Shown piece by piece: positions 44,441 through 56,819 of a DNA stretch of 64,000 nucleotides. This DNA is from Achatina immaculata. Taxonomy: Eukaryota > Mollusca > Gastropoda > Stylommatophora > Achatinidae. Under the pieces are notes generated by a model. That model was not told the DNA's origin, did no database searches, and was given only the letters and a program-made list of their open reading frames with translations. The stretch lies in contig CM019721.1 of assembly GCA_009760885.1 (NCBI GenBank), forward strand, positions 19,872,412 through 19,936,411. The letters run 5' to 3'. The stretch's first letter is position 1; each line of letters begins with the position of its first letter. The translations under genes and the position numbers were made by a program.

Positions 44441-45545
44441 AAGTCAATTTATGCACGAAGTAAACATGTCAGTAAGTATACATTATTATGTCAAGAGACT
44501 AATGTCCATCCATTAACAAGAACAATAATGACCTTCATTCCTCAACAATGCCACAGGACGTAGACTGAACACAGACGTACGTCTTCAAACAAACACTGGA
44601 AACTTGAAGACGTCGCTGACTAGTAAAACAGGAGGTATTTCTAACGACGGCCACCTTGAAAAACGATCTGCGCTGGGCGAACTTCGCTAAGAAAACATAA
44701 ATATTCGACCGAATATCTTCGACGCGTGTACGCCGCTAGTCGGCGCTCCGCTCTGGCCATGACACCAGGGGGCGCTGCTCTCAGCCGTCGGCCATATTTG
44801 TTTTTTCTGTTAATAATATTGTGGAAGAGATGCCGGCGACTTGGAAATAAACTGGAGACGATAGCAAGAGAAAAAAAAAAGTGTCCGTTAAAATGAAAAA
44901 TGGGCAATTGGTGCTGAATAAAAGATTGAGCCTATATACGAAGTAGATGTTATATAAGACTGGCCGGTATTCAGTAACGAAATATGGAAGGATTTTGTGT
45001 CTAAATTTTGAAACTACAAAACATTTTTACTTGGGGGGGGGGTGTGGGAGGGTACCTACAGAAGTGTAAACTTAACGCCTGTTTGTCACGTGATGAGTGA
45101 AATGTGAAAGATCTGACGTCTTGAAATATAAATGTTCATGAAATATGAAGAGATCGGATGTGATAAAGAGGTAACGTGATTTCATAGAGAAGAGAACTTC
45201 CAAGTGCGTGGAATGTGATTTCATGACAGTTTACTAACAGACATGTTAATATATTTAAAAAATGGTGATTTTTGTCTCGCAGTATTTATGTTACTTTACC
45301 AGTCTAAAATATGTGAAATTATTAGTCTAACCCACATGTGGTTCTCAGTGCCACGCAGCCACCGTCTTTCATCTGGTACAAGGTTTTGGGTCCATCACAG
45401 CACTGGTTACTTAATATAAAACTTTGAAAGGTTGGGGGGAAGGGGAGGGGGGACGAAATAAAAAGAAGAAGAAGAAAGAGAGAGAAAATTCTGTGGGGAA
45501 AAAAAGAGAACTGGAACATTATTTTGTAGAGATGTGTGGTCGTCG
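44441..45545. other. Intergenic DNA with a GC-rich island
   Basis: Bases 44,640-44,850 are clearly richer in GC and CpG than their surroundings and contain a CTCF-like motif (listed separately). The 88-residue minus-strand open frame there resembles no known protein. The rest is AT-rich, with a poly-G run at about 45,034. Confidence 0.5.
44762..44777 (+). promoter_or_regulatory. Candidate CTCF-binding motif
   Basis: ACACCAGGGGGCGCTG matches the CTCF core consensus (ACCAGGGGGCGCT at 44,764-44,776) without mismatch. It lies in a small GC-rich island about 8.6 kb upstream of the first visible GATA exon. Function is inferred from the motif only. Confidence 0.5.
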
Positions 45546-45800
45546 GCATCATGAAATGTGTGGTCAGCATCATGAAATGTGTGGTCAGCATCATGAAATG
45601 TGTGGTCAGCGTCATGAAATGTGTGTGGTCAGCATCATGAAATGTGTGGACGGCATCATGAAGTGTGTGGTCAGCAACATGAAATGTGTGGACGGCATCA
45701 TGAAGTGTGTGGTCAGCAACATGAAATGTGTGGACGGCATCATGAAACGTGTGGTCAGCAACATGAAATGTGTGGTCGGCATCATGAAATGTGCTGACAA
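45546..45800. repeat. 21-bp minisatellite
   Basis: About 12 units of CATCATGAAATGTGTGGTCAG type, with GACGG and AGCAAC variants forming an alternating 42-bp pattern on the right. Confidence 0.9.
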
Positions 45801-45865
45801 GTATCACAGATGGACGGAAGACAAAACAATATATGGACAAAGGTAAAAGACAGACAGTAATGAAC

Positions 45866-46306
45866 AAAGAAAAAACACGAGACTACATCATGAAAAGGAA
45901 CACAAGAGTAACAAAGAAAAAACACGAGACTACATCATGAAAAGGAATACAAGAGTAACAAAAGAAGGACACGAGACTACATCATGAAAAGGAACACAAG
46001 AGTAACAAAAGAAGGACACGAGACTACATCATGAAAAGGAATACAAGAGTAACAAAAGAAGAACACGAGACTACATCATGAAAAGGAACACAAGAGTAAC
46101 AAAAGAAGGACACGAGACTACATCATGAAAAGGAACACAAGATTAACAAAGGAAGGACACGAGACTACATCATGAAAAGGAACACAAGATTAACAAAGGA
46201 AGGACACGAGACTACATCATGAAAAGGAACTCAAGAGTAACAAAGGAAGGACACGAGACTACATCATGAAAAGGAACACAAGAGTAACAAAGGAAGGACA
46301 CGAGAC
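45866..46306. repeat. 47-bp minisatellite
   Basis: About nine units contain ACACGAGACTACATCATGAA and AAGGAACACAAGAGTAACAA. Confidence 0.9.
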
Positions 46307-46394
46307 AGTAAGAGAAGATAAAGAAAGAAGAAAGCGAGGAAGATAAGAGAATGAAATAGAGGAAAGTAGAAACAAGTAACGAAACTCCTGTGTT

Positions 46395-46625
46395 GGGTGC
46401 TTAGTCCATTAACCTCTCACGGCGAAGGTCTGTGGTTCAAATCTGAATAGAAGCATCCCAGCATCCCCCAGCTGTAGAAATAGGTTTCCTGGCATCTTCT
46501 AGGGCTGGAGAAGAAAGTCAGCCAGGAGCTGATGCTGACCACATCACCCTCTGGGGTGCCCATTAGGTCAAGGAAAACGTGAATACTAACATGGTGTCCC
46601 CATGACCTGAAAGATCTGCCTTTAT
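46395..46625 (+). mobile_element. tRNA-derived SINE, copy 3
   Basis: The plus strand has a tRNA-like head (CTCACGGCGAAGGTCTGTGG) with a B box GGTTCAAATCT near 46,434, then body CCCCCAGCTGTAGAAATAGG, CACATCACCCTCTGGGGTGC and tail AGGTCAAGGAAAACGTGAAT. It is more diverged than copy 2. No array has grown from this copy. Confidence 0.78.
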
Positions 46626-46989
46626 CTACCTATACATAGAAGTGTTCAGGGTGAGATTTGTTCGATAGAGAGACGGAAGAAAATAAAGTGGGGTTGACTA
46701 TCTTAAAGCTTTGGCACAGGTTCTGGCATTTGACCCCCTCACTATCCGACTTCCTTGTGATGTTCCTAGCAACAAGCTGATACACTTCTTTAGTCAGGCC
46801 ATAAAAGGGGGAGGGGGAAGAAATCCAGGGGCTAGAAGTCATCATCATCATCAACATCATCATCATTAAGCATCATCATCATTAAGCATCATCATCACCA
46901 TCTTTCACTCCCGTGGGATCAAAGGCTCTTCAGTCATCCCTGTTCTTGGAATTATTCTCTGTTTCTTTCCATGTGCATCCCTTGTCTCT
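46626..46989. other. Spacer with a CAT microsatellite
   Basis: CAT/CATCATT units lie at 46,840-46,902. No gene recognised. Confidence 0.5.
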
Positions 46990-47412
46990 GAGCACTGTCA
47001 TAATTTATATACCCGTTGTCTCTGAGCACTGTCATAATTTATGTACCCGTTGTCTCTGAGCACTGTCATAATTTATATACCCGTTGTCTCTGAGCACTGT
47101 CATAATTTATGTACCCGTTGTCTCTGAGCACTGTCATAATTTATATACCCGTTGTCTCTGAGCACTGTCATAATTTATGTACCCGTTGTCTCTGAGCACT
47201 GTCATAATTTATATACCCGTTGTCTCTGAGTACTGTCATAATTTATGTACCCGTTGTCTCTGAGTACTGTCATAATTTATGTACCCGTTGTCTCTGAGTA
47301 CTGTCATAATTTATGTACCCGTTGTCTCTGAGTACTGTCATGATTTATGTACCCGTTGTCTCTGAGTACTGTCATGATTTATGTACCCGTTGTCTCTGAG
47401 TACTGTCATAAT
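46990..47412. repeat. 34-bp minisatellite
   Basis: About 12 units contain GTTGTCTCTGAGCACTGTCA and TAATTTATGTACCC. Units alternate TATATACCC and TATGTACCC on the left, giving a 68-bp higher-order pattern. Confidence 0.92.
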
Positions 47413-47656
47413 TTCCCTTCTCCAGGTAAGTCTAGGCCTCCCTGGGTCTCGAAGTAGATCATCTATAATCTACTCCGCATCCGACATAGCGCATTTGTTT
47501 CACCACCTTACCTGAATCGACTGCAAGAAGAAGAAGAAGAAGAAGAAGAAGTTGATCAAGTAGAAAAGACTAGAAGAAATGTTTAAAAAACGGAAGAAAA
47601 CACAATAAAACAAAACAAAAAAAAAGATACACAAATATTTGAATATCTGGCAAGAC

Positions 47657-47698
<42 letters not shown>

Positions 47699-49216
47699 GA
47701 AAGAAACAGAAGAAAATGGGAAACTGTTTATGACAGATTATTGTCGGAAAACTTATCATGGGGAAACTGTTTATGACATATTCTTGTCCGAGAACTTATC
47801 TGTCCCAAGTTCAAATAAATAGCCACGATCATGTGGGCCTGATATACCTGACTACCCCCCGACCACGTCACGTGATATATGGTTTATTTTAAGGCTCTCT
47901 TATAACCAACATTATCTTATACTTGATTGACAGCTTAGCAGTCTGAACCTGGTCCCAGGCGTCCCGCCTCACCCACGACTCATCGTCAACTTGGCTCACT
48001 TCAACACTTAACGTAGTTCCAGCGACCCTCTCTCCTGGTCCAGGCAACCCTCGGAAAGTCTGAAACGAGGCTCACTTAAGTCAGCCACGGTATGAAGAAA
48101 TAAACAGAGGGCTGCCAAAACAGGAAAATATTAATCTACTCAAAACATACAGCCTGTCTAATAAACAGCAAAGTAATATACGCGCAGGAAACATGCATAA
48201 AACAAACAGAGGTAATGTAGCGTCTCTCCAGTTTTTGTTTTTTTTGCTCACGAGAAACAATGAAGCTTAGGAGCAGTTAGGGGACTTAGCAGAACGCTGT
48301 ACGGGTAGTTCGCGGGACAACGGTCATCTCTTGACTTGGTCAGTGTGAGATGTTTGATGTTAGATGTGAAATGGGCAAGTCTACGGTGTTCTGTTTTCTC
48401 GCGGCTGGGCGGCTGCTCGAACTTTGAGTTCGTGGTTTCGAGAATAGGCCAAGCAAAGACTGCATTTCAGAGAATGAGAAACATATTATCCAACACATCT
48501 TTATCAATGAATGTTAGAAAACGAGTCCTAAAATGCTATATTGAACCTATCTTGTTATATGGAAGTGAATCATGGACAATAGGCAGGTCTGCACAAAAAT
48601 CATTGGAAGCAGCAGAAATGTGGTTTATTAGAAGAATGTTGCGAATCCCCTGGACAGCAAAAATAACTAATGAAGAATGTATGAGAAGAGCTGGAGAGAC
48701 AAAAAACCTTGTCAAAAAGATAAGAGAGAGACAATGTACTTTCATAGGACATGCAATGAGAAGAGGGGGTGTTGAAAATATTATAACAACAGGAAAAATA
48801 GAGGGAAGAAGATCAAGAGGAAGACCAAGAGAAATGATACTGGACAGTCTGACGGGATGCAACTGAGCTGATAGCCTGCATGAAGGATCGTGTACTCTGG
48901 AGAACATAATAGTCAACGCTAGTCGGCACGGCACCTGATGATGATGATTCGATGATGATGATGTCTCGGGTAATTCTCTTTTAATTGTTTTTCTTCCGTG
49001 TCGACGTCTGATGTGCTCTTGTCCGTTATTTGTTAAATCACACAAGACAATGCTAAATCATTTTACTCATGCCTTTCTTCCCTTTTTTTGTGAATGTCGT
49101 GGCTGATGTTTCGTGACGGAAAATGTACCGTAACAGAAGAATATGAATGATCAACTATACATATAATATTTTTTTAAATTACGTACAGACACATAACACA
49201 GCACCTGAAGTTGAGA
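47405..49216. repeat. 1.8-kb tandem duplication, copy 1
   Basis: Direct duplication with 49,217-51,033. The copies differ at a few single bases (for example near 48,312 against 50,129) and in AAG and GA microsatellite length, so the event looks recent. The left border lies at the end of the 34-bp array and the right border at the start of the 54-bp array, with GTCA shared at the junctions. Confidence 0.95.
48445..48960 (+). mobile_element. Non-LTR family A 3' copy (duplication copy 1)
   Basis: The plus strand encodes IGQAKTAFQRMRNILSNTSL through RRSRGRPREMILDSLTG, with a short deletion near the end that shifts the last residues, then AGTCGGCACGGCACCTGATG and a GAT tail interrupted by TTC. 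It is closely similar to 11,260-11,790. Confidence 0.92.
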
Positions 49217-49336
49217 GTCATAATTTCCCTTCTCCAGGTAAGTCTAGGCCTCCCTGGGTCTCGAAGTAGATCATCTATAATCTACTCCGCATCCGACATA
49301 GCGCATTTGTTTCACCACCTTACCTGAATCGACTGC

Positions 49337-49367
<31 letters not shown>

Positions 49368-49471
49368 TGATCAAGTAGAAAAGACTAGAAGAAATGTTTA
49401 AAAAACGGAAGAAAACACAATAAAACAAAACAAAAAAAAAGATACACAAATATTTGAATATCTGGCAAGAC

Positions 49472-49515
<44 letters not shown>

Positions 49516-51033
49516 GAAAGAAACAGAAGAAAATGGGAAACTGTTTATGACAGATTATTGTCGGAAAACTTATCATGGGGAAACTGTTTATGACATATTC
49601 TTGTCCGAGAACTTATCTGTCCCAAGTTCAAATAAATAGCCACGATCATGTGGGCCTGATATACCTGACTACCCCCCGACCACGTCACGTGATATATGGT
49701 TTATTTTAAGGCTCTCTTATAACCAACATTATCTTATACTTGATTGACAGCTTAGCAGTCTGAACCTGGTCCCAGGCGTCCCGCCTCACCCACGACTCAT
49801 CGTCAACTTGGCTCACTTCAACACTTAACGTAGTTCCAGCGACCCTCTCTCCTGGTCCAGGCAACCCTCGGAAAGTCTGAAACGAGGCTCACTTAAGTCA
49901 GCCACGGTATGAAGAAATAAACAGAGGGCTGCCAAAACAGGAAAATATTAATCTACTCAAAACATACAGCCTGTCTAATAAACAGCAAAGTAATATACGC
50001 GCAGGAAACATGCATAAAACAAACAGAGGTAATGTAGCGTCTCTCCAGTTTTTGTTTTTTTTGCTCACGAGAAACAATGAAGCTTAGGAGCAGTTAGGGG
50101 ACTTAGCAGAACGCTGTACGGGTAGTTCACGGGACAACGGTCATATCTTGACTTGGTCAGTGTGAGATGTTTGATGTTAGATGTGAAATGGGCAAGTCTA
50201 CGGTGTTCTGTTTTCTCGCGGCTGGGCGGCTGCTCGAACTTTGAGTTCGTGGTTTCGAGAATAGGCCAAGCAAAGACTGCATTTCAGAGAATGAGAAACA
50301 TATTATCCAACACATCCTTATCAATGAATGTTAGAAAACGAGTCCTAAAATGCTATATTGAACCTATCTTGTTATATGGAAGTGAATCATGGACAATAGG
50401 CAAGTCTGCACAAAAATCATTGGAAGCAGCAGAAATGTGGTTTATTAGAAGAATGTTGCGAATCCCCTGGACAGCAAAAATAACTAATGAAGAATGTATG
50501 AGAAGAGCTGGAGAAACAAAAAACCTTGTCAAAAAGATAAGAGAGAGACAATGTACTTTCATAGGACATGCAATGAGAAGAGGGGGTGTTGAAAATATTA
50601 TAACAACAGGAAAAATAGAGGGAAGAAGATCAAGAGGAAGACCAAGAGAAATGGTACTGGACAGTCTGACGGGATGCAACTGAGCTGATAGCCTGCATGA
50701 AGGATCGTGTACTCTGGAGAACATAATAGTCAACGCTAGTCGGCACGGCACCTGATGATGATGATTCGATGATGATGATGTCTCGGGTAATTCTCTTTTA
50801 ATTGTTTTTCTTCCGTGTCGACGTCTGATGTGCTCTTGTCCGTTATTTGTTAAATCACACAAGACAATGCTAAATCATTTTACTCATGCCTTTCTTCCCT
50901 TTTTTTGTGAATGTCGTGGCTGATGTTTCGTGACGGAAAATGTACCGTAACAGAAGAATATGAATGATCAACTATACATATAATATTTTTTTAAATTACG
51001 TACAGACACATAACACAGCACCTGAAGTTGAGA
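49217..51033. repeat. 1.8-kb tandem duplication, copy 2
   Basis: Second copy of 47,405-49,216, at an offset of 1,812 bp at the left border. Confidence 0.95.
50262..50777 (+). mobile_element. Non-LTR family A 3' copy (duplication copy 2)
   Basis: Duplicate of 48,445-48,960 through the 1.8-kb duplication, not an independent insertion. Confidence 0.92.
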
Positions 51034-52500
51034 GTCAATAAATGCTGTGCATACTCCATACACTACTCTGTGATGTAGAAGCTGAGAGTCAACAAATGTT
51101 ATCTATACTTCACACACTCCTCTTTGGTGTAGAAGCTGAGAGTCAACAAATGTTATCTATACTTCACACACTCCTCTTTGGTGTAGAAGCTGAGAGTCAA
51201 CAAATGTTATCTATACTTCACACACTACTTTTTGTTGTAGAAGCTGAGAGTCAACAAATGTTATCTATACTTCACACACTCCTCTTTGGTGTAGAAGCTG
51301 AGAGTCAACAAATGTTATCTATACTTCACACACTCCTCTTTGGTGTAGAAGCTGAGAGTCAACAAATGTTATCTATACTTCACACACTCCTCTTTGGTGT
51401 AGAAGCTGAGAGTCAACAAATGTTATCTATACTTCACACACTACTTTTTGGTGTAGAAGCTGAGAGTCAACAAATGTTATCTATACTTCACACACTACTT
51501 TTTGGTGTAGAAGCTGAGAGTCAACAAATGTTATCTATACTTCACACACTACTTTTTGGTGTAGAAGCTGAGAGTCAACAAATGTTATCTATACTTCACA
51601 CTACTTTTTGGTGTAGAAGCTGAGAGTCAACAAATGTTATCTATACTTCACACACTACTTTTTGGTGTAGAAGCTGAGAGTCAACAAATGTATCTATACT
51701 TCGCACACTCCTCTTTGGTGTAGAAGCTGAGAGTCAACACATGTTATCTATACTTCACACACTCCTCTTTGGTGTAGAAGCTGAGAGTCAACAAATGTTA
51801 TCTATACTTCACACACTCCTCTTTGGTGTAGAAGCTGAGAGTCACAAATGTTATCTATACTTCACACACTACTTTTTGTTGTAGAAGCTGAGAGTCAACA
51901 AATGTTATCTATACTTCACACACTCCTCTTTGGTGTAGAAGCTGAGAGTCAACAAATGTTATCTATACTTCACACCCTCCTCTTTGGTGTAGAAGCTGAG
52001 AGTCAACAAATGTTATCTATACTTCACACACTCCTCTTTGGTGTAGAAGCTGAGAGTCAACAAATGTTATCTATACTTCACACACTCCTCTTTGGTGTAG
52101 AAGCTGAGAGTCAACAAATGTTATCTATACTTCACACAATCCTCTTTGGTGTAGAAGCTGAGAGTCAACAAATGTTATCTATACTTCACACACTACTTTT
52201 TGGTGTAGAAGCTGAGAGTCAACAAATGTTATCTATACTTCACACACTACTTTTTGGTGTAGAAGCTGAGAGTCAACAAATGTTATCTATACTTCACACA
52301 CTACTTTTTGGTGTAGAAGCTGAGAGTCATCAAATGTTATCTATACTTCACACACTACTTTTTGGTGTAGAAGCTGAGAGTCAACAAATGTTATCTATAC
52401 TTCACACACTACTTTTTGTTGTAGAAGCTGAGAGTCAACAAATGTTATCTATACTTCACACACTACTTTTTGGTGTAGAAGCTGAGAGTCAACAAGTGTC
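51034..52500. repeat. 54-bp minisatellite
   Basis: About 27 units contain GCTGAGAGTCAACAAATGTT, ATCTATACTTCACACACTCC and TCTTTGGTGTAGAA. Two variants (CTCCTCTTTGG and CTACTTTTTGG) occur in blocks. Single-base or short deletions (51,598, 51,690 and 51,843 regions) split the long open frames. Each unit has TTATCT, which reads AGATAA on the other strand. Confidence 0.93.
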
Positions 52501-53186
52501 ATATATTTTTGGTGTAGAATTATGGACATTGAATAAGAAAATGGAAAAGAAAATCGAGACGCTTGAAATGTGGAGACACTGAACAGGAAGAATTTCATGG
52601 GCAGAAAAGAAAGCAAAGAAATACTAAACCTGCGGAAACTGAAAAAAGAAATCATGAAAGGTATAAGAACAAGACAGTTCAGATATTTCCATCATATTAA
52701 GAAACATAATGCAGAAGTTAAAACCATACTTGAGGGAAAAGTTGACGAAAAAAGAGTAATAGGACAACAAGACAGATTGGTTGACAACGTAAAACTACTG
52801 GGCTAGAGACAATGTAAAACTGGGCTAGACAACGTAAAATTACTGGGCTAGAGACAATGTAAAACTGGGCTAGACAACGTAAAATTACTGGGCTAGACAA
52901 TGTAAAACCGGGCTAGACAATGTAAAACCGGGCTAGACAATGTAAAACTGGGCTATACAATGTAAAACTGGGCTAGACAACGTAAAACCGGGCTAGACAA
53001 CGTAAAACTGGGCTAGACAATGTAAAACTGGGCTAGACAATGTAAAACTGGACTAGACAACGTAAAACTGGACTAGACTGAGCTAAGCTGCGTGAACTGC
53101 GGACGTGAAAGACAGAACAAGTTGGAGGACCACTGTAACCAAAGTTCTCTTGGTAGTGGCTACATGATGATGATGATGATAGACTT
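52501..53186 (+). pseudogene. Non-LTR element, family E, 3' fragment with an internal 20-bp array
   Basis: The plus strand reads VELWTLNKKMEKKIETLEMW, then a degraded ISWAEKK segment, KEIMKGIRTRQFRYFHHIKK and a segment ending VDNVK near 52,795. A 20-bp array follows, and then the true C-terminus DRTSWRTTVTKVLLVVAT (about 53,112-53,165) and a GAT tail. The array therefore lies inside the coding region. The left end merges with the 54-bp array, whose units share TTTGGTGTAGAA with the element. Confidence 0.82.
52795..53090. repeat. 20-bp minisatellite inside a non-LTR remnant
   Basis: About 14 units of CTGGGCTAGACAATGTAAAA type. The unit corresponds to the GACAACGTAAAACTACTGGG coding segment of the host element. 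Confidence 0.88.
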
Positions 53187-53982
53187 ATTCCAGAACCGTC
53201 TTCTATATGTCTGACTTCTGTCGACGTCCAGTGCATTATACTTCGTGATATCTAGCAGTTATCAAAGATCTAGAACAATATCCTTGCTGTTCTAGCTGTG
53301 TCACAATAAAACACAACTTTATTCATATCAACACACTCAACTGACCGTGCCAACATTCTCTGTCAACAACATTAATGATCTCAACATTTCTAATTAGAAT
53401 AATTTGACAAAGATCTTGCCCGAAACAGTGAACGCTTGCGTGGAAGCTGTAACAAGTGGCACTGCTGAATTAATGAAATAAGACAGCAAACGACAACAAG
53501 ACACCACACGGACATTGTGTCTTCAGGGCGCGGGTTATAAATATTTTGCTACAATTTCCCACTGGCACACCGTGTAATTATCACTGATTGTTTGTTCAGG
53601 CCTGGGCGAACCTTACGTCAGCGACTAGCTGGCACCGGTGTCTCAGTTAGGAGTATCCCTGGGTAAACTATCCCTACAGAATTTATAGACCAACTGTCTC
53701 CCTGGCCTGTCACTGGTCATTAGGATCCACCCCAAACCAGGTCCTATTATATCTTCTTTTTTTTTTAAAATTTACTTTCACTCTTTACAAGCAAGATACA
53801 TATAACATACGTATAAAAACACCAAATATGTATACACATAAACACACCAGTACGTATACATATAAATAAATAATATATATATAGGAGTAAACAAATTCTA
53901 TATCTATCACATCACAGAGAATAAATAAATGTACATACATGTGCGTGTACTAATGAAAACTGTAGCATAAATATATACACAT
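53187..53982. other. Intergenic spacer
   Basis: No gene recognised. AT-rich with a poly-T run at about 53,758. Confidence 0.4.
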
Positions 53983-54009
53983 GTCCTCTCTCTCTCTCTC
54001 TCTCTCTCT

Positions 54010-54076
<67 letters not shown>
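53983..54076. repeat. CT microsatellite with periodic interruptions
   Basis: CT runs are broken twice by CATT at a spacing of about 32 bp. Confidence 0.95.
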
Positions 54077-54760
54077 GATCGGGATTTCTTTCTGACAACG
54101 CCGGTCGTAAATCGAAATGGGTGTAAATCGAATTCCGCAGGGGTCAACACACATTACTTTACAAATACTGGCAATAGACAGACATTTTCTTTTAAACATA
54201 AAAATAGAGTGACCTTGTAATTTCTACACAGAAATAAGTAGTTTAACAATAAAAAAAAGGTACCGTATACTTACATCAAAAATTATGTGTAAATTTACAA
54301 TAAGAAGTCACTGAATAGATATTTGGAAGAGCGAATCGTCGTAAAGCGGGACGCCTTAAAGCGGGGGGCCCATCAGTACTTGCGTATAATTAAGGAGCAT
54401 TGTAAAAATCAGAGTGATACGTGCAAACAAATCAATGGCAGGCTTTGTTTCTATTCCAGCTTCTATTACTGGTTTTCGAATGAACTTCCAGAGTGGGGTC
54501 TAGCATGCTGTGTTGTTCTTTAATAAAGCTTCTTTAAAAATATGTCTGGACTTCAAATTCCTGTATTTACATATTTGAGCAGCTTGTCATATCTGTGCAG
54601 CTATTCAAATCTGTGCAAGCCTGCAACTTATTATTTAGAACTTTATTCCGCAAGTTTATTAACAACCATGTCCTTAATTATATGTACAAAACAGCTTCTT
54701 CCTGGATTCCTTTGATCTACCTCCCTCAAAAGAAGACGAGGTTGTCAACTTATAATCCAC
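54077..54760. other. Intergenic DNA with GTAAATCGAA-type motifs
   Basis: Repeated short motifs (GTCGTAAATCGAAATG, GTGTAAATCGAATTCC, GTCGTAAAGCGGGACG, CTTAAAGCGGGGGG) sit about 230 bp apart, in a manner reminiscent of the two ends of a small transposon. I could not pair them as inverted repeats. Confidence 0.4.
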
Positions 54761-54762
54761 CA

Positions 54763-55008
54763 GTGCTGCCCACCATTAATCTACCAGTGCTGACCACCAT
54801 TAATCTACCAGTGCTGCCCATCATTAATCTACTAGTGCTGCCCACCATTAATCTACCAGTGCTGTCCACCATTAATCTACCAGTGCTGCCCACCATTAAT
54901 CTACCAGTGCTGCCCACCATTAATCTACCAGTGCTGCCCACCATTAATCTACCAGTGCTGCGCACCATTAATCTACTAGTGCTGCCCACCATTAACCCAC
55001 TAGACCTG
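54763..55008. repeat. 24-bp minisatellite
   Basis: About ten units of CCACCATTAATCTACCAGTG. Confidence 0.92.
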
Positions 55009-55610
55009 CCCACCCACCTAGACCGTAGCTGTCCTCTTCGGTGTGGCCACAGACTTCTCTGTTTATAATAACTTTCAGTTTCTGGAAAAGCCACTTGTAC
55101 TCATATTTTTGCCACTTTTTAATATAAAAAAAAACAAACAATTTCACTGCTAAAATTCTTCTTCTTTATAAAGTTTCTTCTGTTAGAAAAAAAAACAACA
55201 ACATTTCTTTGCAGATTCATCTATCCAGCCGGTGTGTTAGCATGCTATCACTTAATATCACATGTCTGAATGCCATGCCCTGGGCATCTACAAGGGGCGG
55301 TGCCTTGTTACTCTTCTCTTGAAAGGGTATCGAGTTACCTGGCGTTTAGCCTTATCTGTAATGGAAATCCTGCCTTCGCCTGCTCGCAGCGGAACCAAGG
55401 CAGGGAAAGTGATATCTGGCCCGTACATCATTCCCTGAGTTCTTGGTTTCTTCTTCTCTGCCCAGGCCTATCACAGATACCGTGTTTTGTCGTTGCGCAC
55501 ATTCTAGACATACCAGTCAATTAATGCACGCACAGGGTATGTGAGTCACGGTATATGCTACTAATGAATGTTTAAAAACTGTCATTCGAAAGTCATAGCT
55601 GCCAACACGC
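55009..55610. other. Intergenic spacer
   Basis: No gene recognised. The stretch 55,260-55,520 is GC-richer and has an 84-residue open frame without known similarity. Confidence 0.4.
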
Positions 55611-55960
55611 GCGGTATTTATATTTCGTGTATAACACGCTAAGAAAGAAAACGATTATGTTTTGTACATAACACGCTAAGAAAGAAAACGATTATGTTTT
55701 GTACATAACACGCTAAGAAAGAAAACGATGTTTTGTATGTAACACGCTAAGAAAGAAAACGATGTTTTGTACATAACACGCTAAGAAAGAAAACGATTAT
55801 GTTTTGTACATAACACGCTAAGAAAGAAAACACTAATAGAAATAATGAAACAAGAAGGAAACATAACATATAGTGAAACAAGAAGGAAACATAACATATA
55901 GTGAAACAAGAAGGAAACATAACATATAGTGAAACAAGAAGGAAGCACATAAATGAATAC
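55611..55960. repeat. 37-bp and 28-bp minisatellites
   Basis: About 5.5 units contain ACACGCTAAGAAAGAAAACG and ATTATGTTTTGTACATA (55,627-55,830). They are followed by about 3.5 units of GTGAAACAAGAAGGAAACAT (55,845-55,943). Confidence 0.88.
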
Positions 55961-55997
55961 TGACATGAGAAAAAAAACACATAAAAATTAGTGAAAG

Positions 55998-56000
<3 letters not shown>

Positions 56001-56052
<52 letters not shown>

Positions 56053-56819
56053 GAACCTTAAGTGCCCAGGGCACATGGGGCTTCCGCAAGGGTTTTCCAC
56101 AAATGCCTGTCCTTTGCCTTTTTTTTTCTGCTCTTGCCCAGGTGAGCCCTCTAATGCTCAACATCCTATCTGTTGTTCTTCTCCATGTCTCTTTTGGTCT
56201 ACCCTTACTTCTGTTCCCCTGTGGTGTCCATCTTAGTGCTATTTTTGGTAGTGAGTTGTCAGTCATTCGGAGCACATGTCCCAACCATCGCCAGCGTCTT
56301 TCCTCAATAATTGTTGTCAGTGGCTTCATCTGCATTTCTGCCAACAAGATGTTATTTCTTAGGCTGTTTGGCCAAAATATTTTTCTAATTCTTCGTAAAC
56401 ATTTAGTCTGAAAAGAATTCAACTTGTTTTCTATGGTTTTGGTGATTTTCCAGCATTCACATCCATAGAGTAGTACACTTAGAACATTACTCTTAAATAT
56501 TCTGATTTTCGTCTTCATGCTTAGTTTTTTAGACTTCCATATAGTCTGCAGCATTGCAAAAGCCTGGTTTGGTCTAGCAAGTCTGCTGTTGATGTCCTCT
56601 GTGCTGTCTCCATTTTCTACTACTCTGCTGCAAAGATATCAAAATTCGTTGATCTCCTCCAGTAACTTACTATCTATTCTGAGTACATTTCTGTTGTTCA
56701 CATTTTGCTTCATTAACTTTGTCTTTCTTACGTTGATCTTTAGTCCTATGTTGTTTGCATTCTGAGTTAGCTTGTTTATTTTGTCTTGCATATCTTTGTG
56801 GCTGCTTGACAGTAGGCAA
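56001..56819 (-). mobile_element. 5'-truncated non-LTR retrotransposon, family D
   Basis: The minus strand encodes the post-RT region: LKINVRKTKLMKQN near 56,745, a frameshift near 56,640, then MLQTIWKSKKLSMKTKIRIF, VLLYGCECWKITKTIENKLN, RWRWLGHVLRMTDNSLPK and RSKGRPKETWRRT, ending near 56,060. The 3' tail is a GA microsatellite (CT run at 56,001-56,048). AGTGAAAGAAT (55,990-56,000) and AGTGAAACAAT (56,820-56,830) flank the element as a likely 11-bp target duplication with one mismatch. Confidence 0.88.

Noticed and set aside
44641..44907. 88-residue Arg-rich open frame as a gene
   Set aside because: No similarity known to me and no splice or start support. Better explained by GC-rich composition.
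48445..50777. Two independent insertions of family A
   Set aside because: Both copies lie in a 1.8-kb tandem duplication with identical flanks, so there was one insertion that was later duplicated.
51042..52582. Repeat protein with an 18-residue unit
   Set aside because: 54-bp satellite translation, broken by single-base deletions, and running into a retrotransposon remnant.
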